From NCBI GenBank assembly GCA_009912235.1, contig WNDS01000004.1, positions 186,001 to 250,000 on the forward strand: 64,000 nucleotides of DNA, read 5' to 3'. Shown here piece by piece: positions 25,504 to 34,180 of the stretch. Every line of letters begins with the position of its first letter. The first letter of the stretch is position 1. This stretch comes from Stenotrophomonas maltophilia (GTDB lineage Bacteria > Pseudomonadota > Gammaproteobacteria > Xanthomonadales > Xanthomonadaceae). The notes beneath the pieces were generated by a model that saw only the letters and a list, made by a program, of their open reading frames with translations, ran no database searches and was not told where the DNA came from. The position numbers and the translations under genes are program-made.

Positions 25504-27756
25504 TCACCAGGAAACGGCAAGGCTGGCGGAAAGGGTGCGACCGGGGCTGCTGAAGCGGTCGCTCAGCGAACGGTCGGTGATCAGGTTGGCGGTGATGGAC
25601 GACCATTCGATGTAGCGCTTGTCGGCCAGGTTGAACACGCCCACGTTGAAGGTGGCGCCCGGCGCGAAGTTCCAGTGCGCCATCAGGTCCACCACGCCAT
25701 AGCCGGCCGGCTGGAACACGCTGGACGGCGGTGCGTTCGGGTTGGTCTGCGCGGCCGGCGGTGGCAGGCAGTGCTTGCGCTGCACGAAGGTGCCGGCCAG
25801 CTCCACGCCCCAGGTGTCGGTGTCGTAGGTCAGGCCCAGCGTGCCACGCAGCGGGTCGACCGATTCCAGCGGCTGGTCTTCGGTCTTGTTGTCACCACGC
25901 GACCACGCCACCGCGCTGCGCAGCGCCCAACCCTTCAGCGCCGGGGTGAGTTCACCGAACTCCAGGCCGGCCTTCATTTCCGCGCCGTAGATGCGCGCGT
26001 CGGCCACGTTGCGCGACTGGAACACGGTCAGCCCCTGCGCGTTGACGCCGGTATCGATGGTGGATTCGATGAAATCCTTGTAGTCGTTGTAGAAGCCGCT
26101 GACGCTGACATACGCGGCCGGCGACAGGAAGCGCAGGCCCAGTTCGTAGCCATCGCTGGTTTCCGGCTTCAGGTTCGGGTTCGGAATGGCGGTGTAGCGG
26201 AAGGTGACGTTGGTGAAGCCGAGGTTGACGTCGTTGTACGGCGGCGAGCGGAAGCCGTGTGAGTAGCCGGCAAACAGCGACCACTGGTCATCGAAGCGCC
26301 AGACCATGCCCAGCTTCGGCGAAACGCTGGTCTTCTTCAGCGTGGCGACGACCACGTTGGGGTTGTCCTCGGCGAAGATGGCATCGACCTTGGGCTTCAG
26401 CTCATAGCGGTCCACGCGCACGCCCGGCACCAGCGACAGCCGGCCTTCGGCCAGGCGCATTTCATCCTGCGCGTACAGGCCCAGCTCGGTGATGGTGCTG
26501 ACCGGGAAATCGCGCACCGGGAAGGCGTCAGGCTGGATGGTGGTGCTGAGCACGCCGTTGGCCGCGACCTGGTAGCCATCGCGTTTCTGCCGCACTTCAG
26601 TGCGTGCGCCGTCGAAACCGTAGGTCAGCGTGTGGTCGACGCTGCCGGTGGCAAAGGCCTTGTTGAGCTGCAGCTGCAGGCCGGTCACGCGCTGGTCGAA
26701 ACTGAAGACACGGTGGCGGAAACTGCGGTCGGTGCGCTGTTCGTCGGTCTGCTGCCGGGTTTCGCTGTTCTGCGTGTAGACCTGCCAGTGCAGGCTGTCG
26801 GCGAACGGCTGGTCCAGCGCGTCCATTTCATGGGCCAGCGACAGGCGCGTGCGGTTCTGCGTGTCGTGGGCCTTCAGGCCGGTGGTCAGCGCGGCGCGCG
26901 GCGTCGGCAGTGCGCTGGAAATGGCCGACAGCACGTTGGTGTCGGTGGTGTCTTCGTTGCGTTCGGCGGTCAGGCGGAAGCGCTGCGTCTGGCTGGGTGC
27001 GTACACCAGCTTGGCCAGCACGCTGCGGCCATCGCGGTCCTGCGGGTTCGGCGCGGTGCGGCGGTCGTTGTCCACGCGCACATCGCCCTGGTTGACCGTT
27101 TCCTGGCCCTGGCGATGGTTGACGTTGACCATGCCGCTCCAGCGCTCGCCACCGAAGGCCGCGGTGGCGCCGCCGAGCAGGCCCTTCCACTGGCCGTCGT
27201 AGCCGAATTTCAGGCCGAAGTAGCTGTTCCTGCCGTTCTTGAGGTAATCGGCCGGGTCCTTGGTGACGAAGGCCACCACGCCGCCCAGCGCGTCGGAGCC
27301 GTACAGCGAACTGGCCGGGCCGCGCACGATCTCCACGCGCTTGAGCGTGTCCAGATCGGTGAAGTTGCGGTTGGCGTTGGAGAACGAGCCGATGTCGAAG
27401 CTTGTCGGCATGGCGATGCCGTCGGTCTGGATGCGCACGCGGTTGCCTTCCAGGCCACGGATGCGGATTCCGCCCAGGCCGAAGCGGGTGGCGCTGCTGG
27501 TCACCGACAGCCCCGGTTCGTAGCGCACCAGGTCCTTCAGGTTCTGCACCAGGTGCCGGTCCATCTGCTGGCGGTCGATCACATCGACGGTGGCCGCCAC
27601 GTCACTGACCGCGGGTTCGGTGCGGGTGGCGGTGACCTGCACGCGATCGATGTCGCGGGTGGTGTCGGCGTCGGCGGCATCGGCCGCGAATGCCGCGTGC
27701 GCGGGAACAGCAAGGGCCAGGGAAAGGGCGGCAGCAAGGGCGGTAGGACGGGTCAT
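25504..27756 (-). CDS. TonB-dependent heme/hemoglobin receptor
   Basis: A 750-residue outer-membrane receptor. A signal peptide (MTRPTALAAALSLALAVPAH) leads to a TonB-box-like stretch (RDIDRVQVTATRTE), the plug domain (LVRYEPGLSVTSS, IRIRGLEGNRVRIQTDGI, VEIVRGPASSLYGSDALGG) and a 22-strand barrel ending in aromatic W (LSASLAVSW). The barrel motif GYSHGFRSPPYNDVNLGF with nearby NPNLKPETSDGYELG matches the FRAP/NPNL boxes of heme receptors. It follows hemP, and the Fur box upstream indicates iron repression. Reported orthologs in S. maltophilia are called hemA, a name I avoid because of the tetrapyrrole gene. Confidence 0.92.
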   Translation of the reverse strand: MTRPTALAAALSLALAVPAHAAFAADAADADTTRDIDRVQVTATRTEPAVSDVAATVDVIDRQQMDRHLVQNLKDLVRYEPGLSVTSSATRFGLGGIRIRGLEGNRVRIQTDGIAMPTSFDIGSFSNANRNFTDLDTLKRVEIVRGPASSLYGSDALGGVVAFVTKDPADYLKNGRNSYFGLKFGYDGQWKGLLGGATAAFGGERWSGMVNVNHRQGQETVNQGDVRVDNDRRTAPNPQDRDGRSVLAKLVYAPSQTQRFRLTAERNEDTTDTNVLSAISSALPTPRAALTTGLKAHDTQNRTRLSLAHEMDALDQPFADSLHWQVYTQNSETRQQTDEQRTDRSFRHRVFSFDQRVTGLQLQLNKAFATGSVDHTLTYGFDGARTEVRQKRDGYQVAANGVLSTTIQPDAFPVRDFPVSTITELGLYAQDEMRLAEGRLSLVPGVRVDRYELKPKVDAIFAEDNPNVVVATLKKTSVSPKLGMVWRFDDQWSLFAGYSHGFRSPPYNDVNLGFTNVTFRYTAIPNPNLKPETSDGYELGLRFLSPAAYVSVSGFYNDYKDFIESTIDTGVNAQGLTVFQSRNVADARIYGAEMKAGLEFGELTPALKGWALRSAVAWSRGDNKTEDQPLESVDPLRGTLGLTYDTDTWGVELAGTFVQRKHCLPPPAAQTNPNAPPSSVFQPAGYGVVDLMAHWNFAPGATFNVGVFNLADKRYIEWSSITANLITDRSLSDRFSSPGRTLSASLAVSW

Positions 27757-27904
27757 GGGCTCGATCAGGCAGGGAGACCCCCGGTAACCGGCACGCCCGG
27801 GAGGACGTGCACGGAACACCTAGGGGGAGAGAGAGGGTGTGGAGAGGCCGCCCACCCTGCCGGCATGCCAGCAGGAGGGAGGGAGGCGGACGGCCTGACC
27901 GGCT

Positions 27905-28099
27905 TTACTTGGTGAGGATCAGCTTGTCGTTGCTGGTATGCCGCAGCCGGTAGGAACGGTCACCGTGCTGGATCAGGATTTCACGAAGGCCCTTGAGCAG
28001 GGCTTCGCTGTCGATGACCTCTTCCGGCGGCACGACACGGACAGGGCGGTCGCGCAGGGTCAGCGTTTCGGGGCGCAGCAGTACAGGTTGAGCGTTCAT
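27905..28099 (-). CDS. hemP: Hemin uptake protein HemP
   Basis: A 64-residue cytoplasmic protein. The C-terminal half (SEALLKGLREILIQHGDRSYRL to LILTK) is the HemP/HmuP signature. Such proteins sit first in heme-uptake operons and in some bacteria act as activators of the receptor gene. MNAQPVLLRPETL at 28099 is the likely start; ATG 28105 would add two residues. Only 148 bases separate it from the receptor gene, and the Fur-like box lies about 35 bases upstream. Confidence 0.9.
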   Translation of the reverse strand: MNAQPVLLRPETLTLRDRPVRVVPPEEVIDSEALLKGLREILIQHGDRSYRLRHTSNDKLILTK

Positions 28100-28130
28100 G
28101 TGCATCTGGACTCGTGCGAGGGACGAGCCA

Positions 28131-28150
28131 AATAATAATGATTCTCAGTT
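28131..28150 (-). promoter_or_regulatory. Fur box of the heme operon
   Basis: The minus-strand sequence TGAGAATCATTATTA matches the 7-1-7 Fur consensus TGATAATNATTATCA at 12 of 14 defined positions. The surrounding 100 bases are strongly AT-rich, as in an iron-regulated promoter. A second half-site (TGAGAAT) occurs at about 28174-28180. Confidence 0.75.
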
Positions 28151-28207
28151 AACAATCAACAACTATTCTCAATTTGATTGATGAGATTAATGATTGAATT
28201 CTTTGTT

Positions 28208-28228
28208 TTGATAGGTTTAGACTATCAA
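28208..28228. promoter_or_regulatory. Perfect inverted repeat containing ATAG-N7-CTAT
   Basis: TTGATAG, seven bases, CTATCAA. The core is the same ATAG-N7-CTAT spacing as the OxyR-type boxes before ahpC. It lies about 60 bases upstream of the Fur box on the hemP side. OxyR binding is inferred, not shown. Confidence 0.45.
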
Positions 28229-28263
28229 TAGGGTGTGAGGCGCGGCGGGGCGACCGCTTGGGG

Positions 28264-28416
28264 ATGGATCGTGAGGTTGCCGGCCAACGGCCGGCACTAC
28301 CGGTCCGCGCTCGAGGGTATGGCCGCCTGGTAATGGATCGTGAGGTTACCGGCCAACGGCCGGCACTACCGGTCTATGCGCGGGTGGTGGGTTGCCGGCC
28401 GGTGGCCGGCAGTCCC
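28264..28416. repeat. SMAG repeats in a 42-base direct duplication
   Basis: Two 42-base copies at 28264-28305 and 28333-28374 differ at a single base and each hold a GCCGGCCAACGGCCGGCAC palindrome ending in CTAC. A third, diverged unit lies at 28391-28416, next to the stop of the aldo/keto reductase. Confidence 0.85.
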
Positions 28417-28429
28417 ATGCCGGTGCGGC

Positions 28430-29401
28430 TCAGGCGAAGGCGGCTTCCACCTGATGCCAACCGGCTTCGTCCAGCGCCTCCAGCACGTCCAGCGCCTTCA
28501 GGTTCTGCAGCAGCTGGTCCACCCGGCTGGCGCCGAGGATGACGCTGGACACGTTCGGGTTGCGCAGGCACCAGGCAATGGCCAGCAAGGCCGGCGGCTG
28601 GCCCAGCGCGCGTGCGATTTCAGTGAAACGGCGCACCTGGGCCAGGCGGTGGTCGGCATCGCCGCCCAGCACCAGTTCCTGCAGCCAGCCCATGCCCTCG
28701 CGGCCCAGCCGCGCATCGGCCGGCATGCCGTCGTTGTACTTGCCAGTCAGCAGGCCCGAGGCCAGCGGCGAGAACACCGTGGTGCCCAGCCCGGCGCCGG
28801 CGTACAGCGGCGCATATTCCTGTTCCACCCGGTGCCGGTGCAGCAGGTTGTACTGCGGCTGCTCCATCGACGGGCCCTGCCAGTCGTGCCGCTCGGCAAT
28901 GTCCAGCGCCTGCTGGATCTGCTGGGCCGACCACTCCGAGGTGCCCCAGTAGAGGATCTTGCCCTGGCGCACCAGCGTATCCATGGCATGCACCGTCTCG
29001 GCGATGGGCGCGTCCGGATCGGGGCGATGGCAATAATAAAGGTCCAGGTAGTCCACCCGCAGGCGCTTGAGCGCGGCATGGCAGGCGTCGGTCACGTGCT
29101 TGCGCGACAGCCCGCGCTGGGTCGGCCGCGGGTCGTGGGCGCTGCCGAAGAACACCTTGCTGGACACGCAGTAGCCGTCGCGCGGCAGGCGCAGGTCGGC
29201 GATCACATCGCCCATCACCTGCTCGGCGCGGCCATGGGCGTAGCCTTCGGCGTTGTCGAAGAAGTTCACGCCATTGTCCCACGCCGCCGCCACCAGGTTG
29301 CGGGCCTCATCGCGGGGAATCTGGTCGCCGAAGGTCACCCAGGCCCCGAAGGACAAGGCGGACAGCTGCAGGCCGGTGGAGCCCAGACGGTGGTAGTGCA
29401 T
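28430..29401 (-). CDS. Aldo/keto reductase (Kv-beta-like)
   Basis: 323-residue NADPH-dependent reductase with the TIM-barrel AKR fold, resembling the YghZ/voltage-gated potassium channel beta-subunit group that reduces aldehydes. Motifs: catalytic Asp-Tyr in FFDNAEGYAHGRAE, lysine in VSSKVFFG, histidine in YYCHRPDPD, and the cofactor loop SSVILGASRVDQLLQNL. MHYHRLGSTGLQLSAL at 29401 is the classic start. It is divergent from nupC. Confidence 0.93.
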   Translation of the reverse strand: MHYHRLGSTGLQLSALSFGAWVTFGDQIPRDEARNLVAAAWDNGVNFFDNAEGYAHGRAEQVMGDVIADLRLPRDGYCVSSKVFFGSAHDPRPTQRGLSRKHVTDACHAALKRLRVDYLDLYYCHRPDPDAPIAETVHAMDTLVRQGKILYWGTSEWSAQQIQQALDIAERHDWQGPSMEQPQYNLLHRHRVEQEYAPLYAGAGLGTTVFSPLASGLLTGKYNDGMPADARLGREGMGWLQELVLGGDADHRLAQVRRFTEIARALGQPPALLAIAWCLRNPNVSSVILGASRVDQLLQNLKALDVLEALDEAGWHQVEAAFA

Positions 29402-29591
29402 GCGATTCTCCCTGCTGCAGGCTCGCAATTGGGCCGGAATGAGCGGGTCATTTTACCCGCCCTGCCGGCCCGGACCCCTTGCCGTTGCTCGCCCGATCGG
29501 CACCGATGGCGGCCAATGGGTGGCTTTTCCTTGCCCCGGCCCCGGCCCTGCACTAGGCTTCCCGTTTTTCGCGGCGCCCCAGGGGAGTCAC

Positions 29592-30890
29592 ATGGTCGAT
29601 GGTTTGGGTAGGATCGGCTTCGGCCTGTTCGGGTTGGCGGTGCTGATCGGCATCACCTGGTTGTTCTCCAACAACAAGCGCGCGGTGGACTGGAAGCTGG
29701 TCATCACCGGCATCACCCTGCAGATCGCGTTCGCCGCGCTGGTGATCCTGGTTCCGGGCGGCCGCGACGTGTTCGATGCCCTGGGCAAGGGCTTCGTCAA
29801 GATTCTCAGCTTCGTCAACGAGGGCTCCGGTTTCATCTTCGGCTCGTTGATGGACACCAAGAACTACGGCTTCATCTTTGCCTTCCAGGTGCTGCCGACC
29901 ATCATCTTCTTCTCGGCGCTGATGGGCGTGATGTACCACCTGAACGTCATGCAGGCGGTGGTGCGGGTGATGGCCCTGGCCATCACCAAGGTGATGCGCG
30001 TGTCCGGTGCGGAAACCACCAGCGTCTGCGCCAGCGTGTTCATCGGCCAGACCGAGGCGCCGCTGACCGTGCGCCCGTACATCGCCAAGATGACGCAGTC
30101 CGAGCTGCTGACCATGATGATCGGCGGCATGGCACACATTGCCGGCGGCGTGCTGGCGGCCTACGTGGGCATGCTCGGTGGCGGTGACCCCGCCCAGCAG
30201 GCCTTCTACGCCAAGCACCTGCTCGCTGCCAGCATCATGGCCGCACCCGCCACCCTGGTGGTGGCCAAGCTGCTGATTCCGGAAACCGGCACCCCGCTGA
30301 CCCGTGGCACGGTGAAGATGGAAGTCGAAAAGACCTCCAGCAACATCATCGACGCGGCTGCGGCCGGCGCCGGTGACGGCCTGAAGCTGGCGCTGAACAT
30401 CGGCGCGATGCTGCTGGCCTTCATCGCCCTGATCGCCCTGCTGAACGCCCCGCTGACCTGGCTGGGCGACGTGACCGGCCTGGCCGCCGCGATCGGCAAG
30501 CCGACCAACCTGTCCACCATCTTCGGCTACGTCCTGGCGCCGATCGCCTGGGTGATCGGTACCCCGTGGGCCGACGCCACCACCGTGGGCTCGCTGATCG
30601 GCCAGAAGGTGGTCATCAACGAGTTCGTCGCGTATACCGAACTGTCGCAGATCGTGAACGGCCAGGTGCCGGGCATGAGCCTGTCCAGCGAAGGCCGCCT
30701 AATCGCGACCTATGCGCTGTGCGGCTTTGCCAACTTCAGCTCGATCGCCATCCAGATCGGTGGCATCGGCGGGCTGGCCCCGGAACGTCGCCACGACCTG
30801 GCCAAGTTCGGCCTGCGCGCCGTGCTGGGCGGTGCCATTGCCACCTTCATGACGGCGACCATCGCCGGCGTACTGACGCATTTCAGCTGA
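29592..30890 (+). CDS. nupC: NupC-family nucleoside:cation symporter
   Basis: 432-residue concentrative nucleoside transporter of the inner membrane, importing nucleosides with H+ or Na+. The CNT signature is seen in FVNEGSGFIFGSL, GQTEAPLTVRPYI and LCGFANFSSIAIQIGGIGGLAPERR. Eight or more hydrophobic segments and length match NupC. The next gene, a sugar kinase of the ribokinase fold, starts 28 bases later, so the pair may import and phosphorylate nucleosides or ribose. Confidence 0.93.
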   Translation: MVDGLGRIGFGLFGLAVLIGITWLFSNNKRAVDWKLVITGITLQIAFAALVILVPGGRDVFDALGKGFVKILSFVNEGSGFIFGSLMDTKNYGFIFAFQVLPTIIFFSALMGVMYHLNVMQAVVRVMALAITKVMRVSGAETTSVCASVFIGQTEAPLTVRPYIAKMTQSELLTMMIGGMAHIAGGVLAAYVGMLGGGDPAQQAFYAKHLLAASIMAAPATLVVAKLLIPETGTPLTRGTVKMEVEKTSSNIIDAAAAGAGDGLKLALNIGAMLLAFIALIALLNAPLTWLGDVTGLAAAIGKPTNLSTIFGYVLAPIAWVIGTPWADATTVGSLIGQKVVINEFVAYTELSQIVNGQVPGMSLSSEGRLIATYALCGFANFSSIAIQIGGIGGLAPERRHDLAKFGLRAVLGGAIATFMTATIAGVLTHFS

Positions 30891-30918
30891 ACCCGTTTTT
30901 TCCGAGAAAAGATCGCCT

Positions 30919-31881
30919 ATGAGCAGTGTCGTCGTCGTCGGTTCCTTCAATGTCGATCATGTGTGGCGGTGCGAGTCGCTGCCCGCGCCGGGTGCGACCA
31001 TTGCCGGCCGCTACAGCACCGGCCCCGGTGGCAAGGGCTTCAACCAGGCCGTGGCCGCCCGCCGCGCCGGTGCGCAGACCACCTTGGTCTGCGCGCTGGG
31101 CGATGACGCCGGCGGCGCGATGGCACGCGGCCTGGCCGCCCAGGACCAGTTCGCGCTGATCGCCGAGGCCAGCAGCGAACCCACCGGCACCGGCGGCATC
31201 TACGTCGATGCCCGTGGCCGCAACACCATCGTGATCGGCCCGGGCGCCAACGCCGCGCTCAGCACCGACTTCGTGGCCGACCAGCAGACCCTGCTGGCCG
31301 GTGCGACGGTGGTGCTGGCCCAGCTGGAGTCGCCGGTGGAAACCATCGAAGCCGTGCTGGCCGCAGCCCGTGAAGCCGGTGCGACCACGGTGCTGAACGC
31401 CGCACCGGCCGACGCCCCGTCCAGCATCGGCCTGCTGAAGCTGGCCGACGTGCTGACCCCGAACGAGACCGAGTTCGTCGCCCTGCTCGGCCGCCATGTC
31501 GGCGAGCGCGTCAACGCCGACGACGTGGCCGCCCTGGACGGCGCCAGCCTGCATGCGCTGTGCCGCAAGCTGGTCGGCAACGGCACGGTGGTGGTGACCC
31601 TGGGCTCGGTGGGCGTGTTCGTCTCGCATGCCGAGGAGAACCTGCGCGGCGATGCCCAGCCGTACTACCGCGTGGACGCCGAACAGGTGCAGGCCACCGA
31701 CACCACCGGTGCCGGTGATGCCTTCAACGGCGCGCTGGTGGCCTCGATCGCCCAGGCGCCGGACGCACCGTTCGCCCGCCACGTGCGCTTCGCCAACCAG
31801 TTCGCCGGCCGCTCCACTGAAAAGGAAGGCGCCGCCGCGGCGATGCCGCACTTCACCCCGGCCGACGCCGACGTGAAGTAA
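30919..31881 (+). CDS. rbsK: Ribokinase-like PfkB carbohydrate kinase
   Basis: 320 residues. The start VVVGSFNVDHVWRCESLPAPG, the GGKGFNQAVAARR substrate motif and the C-terminal DTTGAGDAFNGAL (PfkB signature 2 with the catalytic aspartate) identify a ribokinase-family enzyme that phosphorylates a sugar or nucleoside with ATP. Coupling with nupC argues for a ribose or nucleoside substrate. Substrate specificity is inference, so the symbol is tentative. A terminator follows. Confidence 0.85.
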   Translation: MSSVVVVGSFNVDHVWRCESLPAPGATIAGRYSTGPGGKGFNQAVAARRAGAQTTLVCALGDDAGGAMARGLAAQDQFALIAEASSEPTGTGGIYVDARGRNTIVIGPGANAALSTDFVADQQTLLAGATVVLAQLESPVETIEAVLAAAREAGATTVLNAAPADAPSSIGLLKLADVLTPNETEFVALLGRHVGERVNADDVAALDGASLHALCRKLVGNGTVVVTLGSVGVFVSHAEENLRGDAQPYYRVDAEQVQATDTTGAGDAFNGALVASIAQAPDAPFARHVRFANQFAGRSTEKEGAAAAMPHFTPADADVK

Positions 31882-31907
31882 ACCCGCGCCCCGCGTGGAT
31901 GAACGGG

Positions 31908-31936
31908 GCCGGGCAGGCGACTGTCCGGGCTTTTTC
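31908..31936 (+). terminator. Terminator after the kinase gene
   Basis: GCCGGGCAG, loop GCGA, CTGTCCGGGC, then TTTTT. Good stem with one G-U pair and a U-run. Confidence 0.75.
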
Positions 31937-31987
31937 GTTGATGGGGTACGGCGGCACGCCCGCCATGGGAGATTCCGCCAACGGCCC

Positions 31988-32146
31988 CATCCACGCATGG
32001 CGTGGATCTACAAGAGCGCGCCGGCGCCATAGCAGCTTCTGTAGTGCCAGGCCATGCCTGGCAGCACGCCCCCCCGTAACGGATTCCGCCACGAAAACCG
32101 CACCGCACCACGGCAGCTTCTGTAGTGCCAGGCCACGCCTGGGCAG
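31988..32146. repeat. SMAG repeats between the kinase gene and dusB
   Basis: Units at 31988-32011, 32041-32063 and 32122-32146. The last two share a longer direct repeat (GCAGCTTCTGTAGTGCCAGG at 32032 and 32112). The rest of the 425-base gap shows no gene. Confidence 0.8.
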
Positions 32147-32306
32147 GCGGCCAGACCAGCCGCTTACTTTGGCCTGCGCGTGGGGGCGGTGGAAGCGACC
32201 ATCAAGCATCTGCTGATGCCGGCACGGCATGAGCCCAATCCGGATCGGCCTGAACACGCGGCCCCGCCGGCCCGCCAGCCTGCCCGCGCCAGCCTACAAT
32301 GGGCCC

Positions 32307-33302
32307 ATGCAGATCGGCCCGTACACCATTGCCCCCAACGTCGTGCTTGCGCCCATGGCCGGCGTCACCGACAAACTCTTCCGCCTGCTGTGCAAACGGC
32401 TGGGCGCGGGGCTGGCCACCTCGGAAATGACCATTTCCGACCCGCGCTTCTGGAACACGCGCAAATCCCTGCACCGCATGGACCATGCTGGCGAACCGGA
32501 CCCGATCGGCGTGTAGATTGCCGGTACCGAGCCGCAGCAGCTGGCCGAGGCAGCGCGCTACAACGTGGACCACGGTGCGCAGATCATCGACATCAACATG
32601 GGCTGCCCGGCCAAGAAGGTCTGCAACGCCTGTGCCGGCTCGGCGCTGATGCGCGGCGAGGCACTGGTGGCGCGCATTCTGGAAGCCGTGGTGAAGGCCG
32701 TGGACGTGCCGGTGACGCTGAAGATCCGCACCGGCTGGGACTGCGACCACCGCAACGGCCCGCTGATTGCCCGCATCGCCGAGGACAGCGGCATCGCTGC
32801 GCTGGCCGTGCATGGCCGCACCCGCGACCAGCACTACACCGGCCAGGCCGAATACGCGACCATCGGCGAGATCAAGGCCGCGTTGCGTATTCCGGTGCTG
32901 GCCAACGGCGATATCGATTCGCCGCGCAAGGCCGCCTTCGTACTGCAGCAGACCGGCGTGGATGCGGTGATGATCGGCCGCGCGGCGCAGGGCCGCCCGT
33001 GGATCTTCCGCGAAGTGGCGCATTTCCTAGCCACCGGCGAGGAACTGCCGCCGCCGTCGCTGGCCGAAGTGCGCGACATCCTGCTGGGCCACCTGCACGG
33101 CCTGCATGCGTTCTACGGTGAGCCGCAGGGCGTGCGCATCGCGCGCAAGCACCTGGGCTGGTACGCCAAGGACCGCCCGGAGAACGCCGCCTTCGGTGCG
33201 GTGGTGAACCGCGCCGAAGACCCGGCCAGCCAGATCGCCCTGACCACCGAGTACTTCGACCGGCTGATCGCCGGTGAACCGGCCCTGCCCTCGGCCGCCT
33301 GA
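32307..33302 (+). pseudogene. dusB: tRNA-dihydrouridine synthase B, interrupted by an in-frame TAG
   Basis: FMN enzyme that reduces a D-loop uridine of tRNA to dihydrouridine. The full frame has about 331 codons, the normal size. It starts MQIGPYTIAPNVVLAPMAGV, and contains SEMTISDPRFW, the catalytic cysteine C100 in NMGCPAKKV, KIRTGWD, AVHGRTRDQHYTG, ANGDIDSP and GRAAQGRPWIF. Codon 70 is TAG (32514-32516) in PIGV-stop-IAGTEP, where family members have glutamine: CAG to TAG. Both sides are otherwise intact. Same kind of lesion as in ahpF. Confidence 0.93.
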
Positions 33303-33341
33303 TTCCTCCGCCGATCCGTTCGGCACCACGACGCCATCGCC

Positions 33342-34169
33342 ATGAATCCGCCCATCTCGTCCCCGACCTACCTGCACGGTTTTTCCGGCACCGAACAGCA
33401 GCGCCTGATGACCCAGGCACGCCTGCTGGAATCGTCCATCTTCAGCCAGATCGACTACGGCAGCGCGCGCCGCCTGCTGGAAGTCGGCAGCGGCGTCGGT
33501 GCGCAGACCGAGATCCTGCTGCGCCGCTTCCCGGAGCTGCACGTGACCGGGGTGGACCTGAGCGAAACGCAGCTGGCCACCGCGCGCAGCAACCTGCAGA
33601 AGACGCCCTGGTGCAGCGACCGCTACACCCTGCAGCAGGCCGACGCCGGCGAGCTGCCATTCGAGGTCCGCAGCTTCGATTCTGCCTTCCTGTGCTGGGT
33701 GCTGGAACACGTGCCGTCACCGGCGCGCGTGCTCAGCGAAGTGCGCCGCGTGCTGGCCCCGGGTTCGCCGATCTACATCACCGAAGTGATGAATGCCTCG
33801 TTCCTGCTCGATCCGTATTCGCCGCACATCTGGCGCTACTGGATGGCCTTCATAGATTTCCAGTACGACCACGGCGGCGACCCGTTCGTGGGCGCCAAGC
33901 TGGGCAACCTGCTGCTGGCCGGCGGTTTCCGCGACGTGCAGACCGAGATCAAGACCATTCACCTGGACAACCGCGAGCCGGCCCGCCGCAAGACCATGAT
34001 CGCGTTCTGGGAACAGCTGCTGCTGTCGGCGGCCGAACAGCTGCTGCAGGCCGGTGCGGTGGACGAGGAGACCGTGGACGGCATGCGCCGCGAGTTCCGC
34101 CTGGTGCAGAAAGACCCCAACGCGGTGTTCTTCTTCTCCTTCGTGCAGGGCCGCGCCACGGTGTATTGA
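33342..34169 (+). CDS. Class I SAM-dependent methyltransferase
   Basis: 275 residues. The SAM-binding motif I is LLEVGSGVGAQTEILLRRF (about 47-65), motif II VTGVDLSETQL, and a later CWVLEHVPSPARVL with LAPGSPIYITEV, the pattern of UbiE/type 11 methyltransferases. No substrate can be assigned. The C-terminal third is helical (MIAFWEQLLLSAAEQLLQAG). It begins 39 bases after dusB on the same strand, so it may share the dusB transcript. Confidence 0.88.
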   Translation: MNPPISSPTYLHGFSGTEQQRLMTQARLLESSIFSQIDYGSARRLLEVGSGVGAQTEILLRRFPELHVTGVDLSETQLATARSNLQKTPWCSDRYTLQQADAGELPFEVRSFDSAFLCWVLEHVPSPARVLSEVRRVLAPGSPIYITEVMNASFLLDPYSPHIWRYWMAFIDFQYDHGGDPFVGAKLGNLLLAGGFRDVQTEIKTIHLDNREPARRKTMIAFWEQLLLSAAEQLLQAGAVDEETVDGMRREFRLVQKDPNAVFFFSFVQGRATVY

Positions 34170-34180
34170 GCGGCGCGGAT

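Noticed and set aside
28264..28416. CRISPR-like array
   Set aside because: Only two near-identical copies, each palindromic with a GTAG end and variable spacing; no cas genes in the window. These are SMAG repeats.
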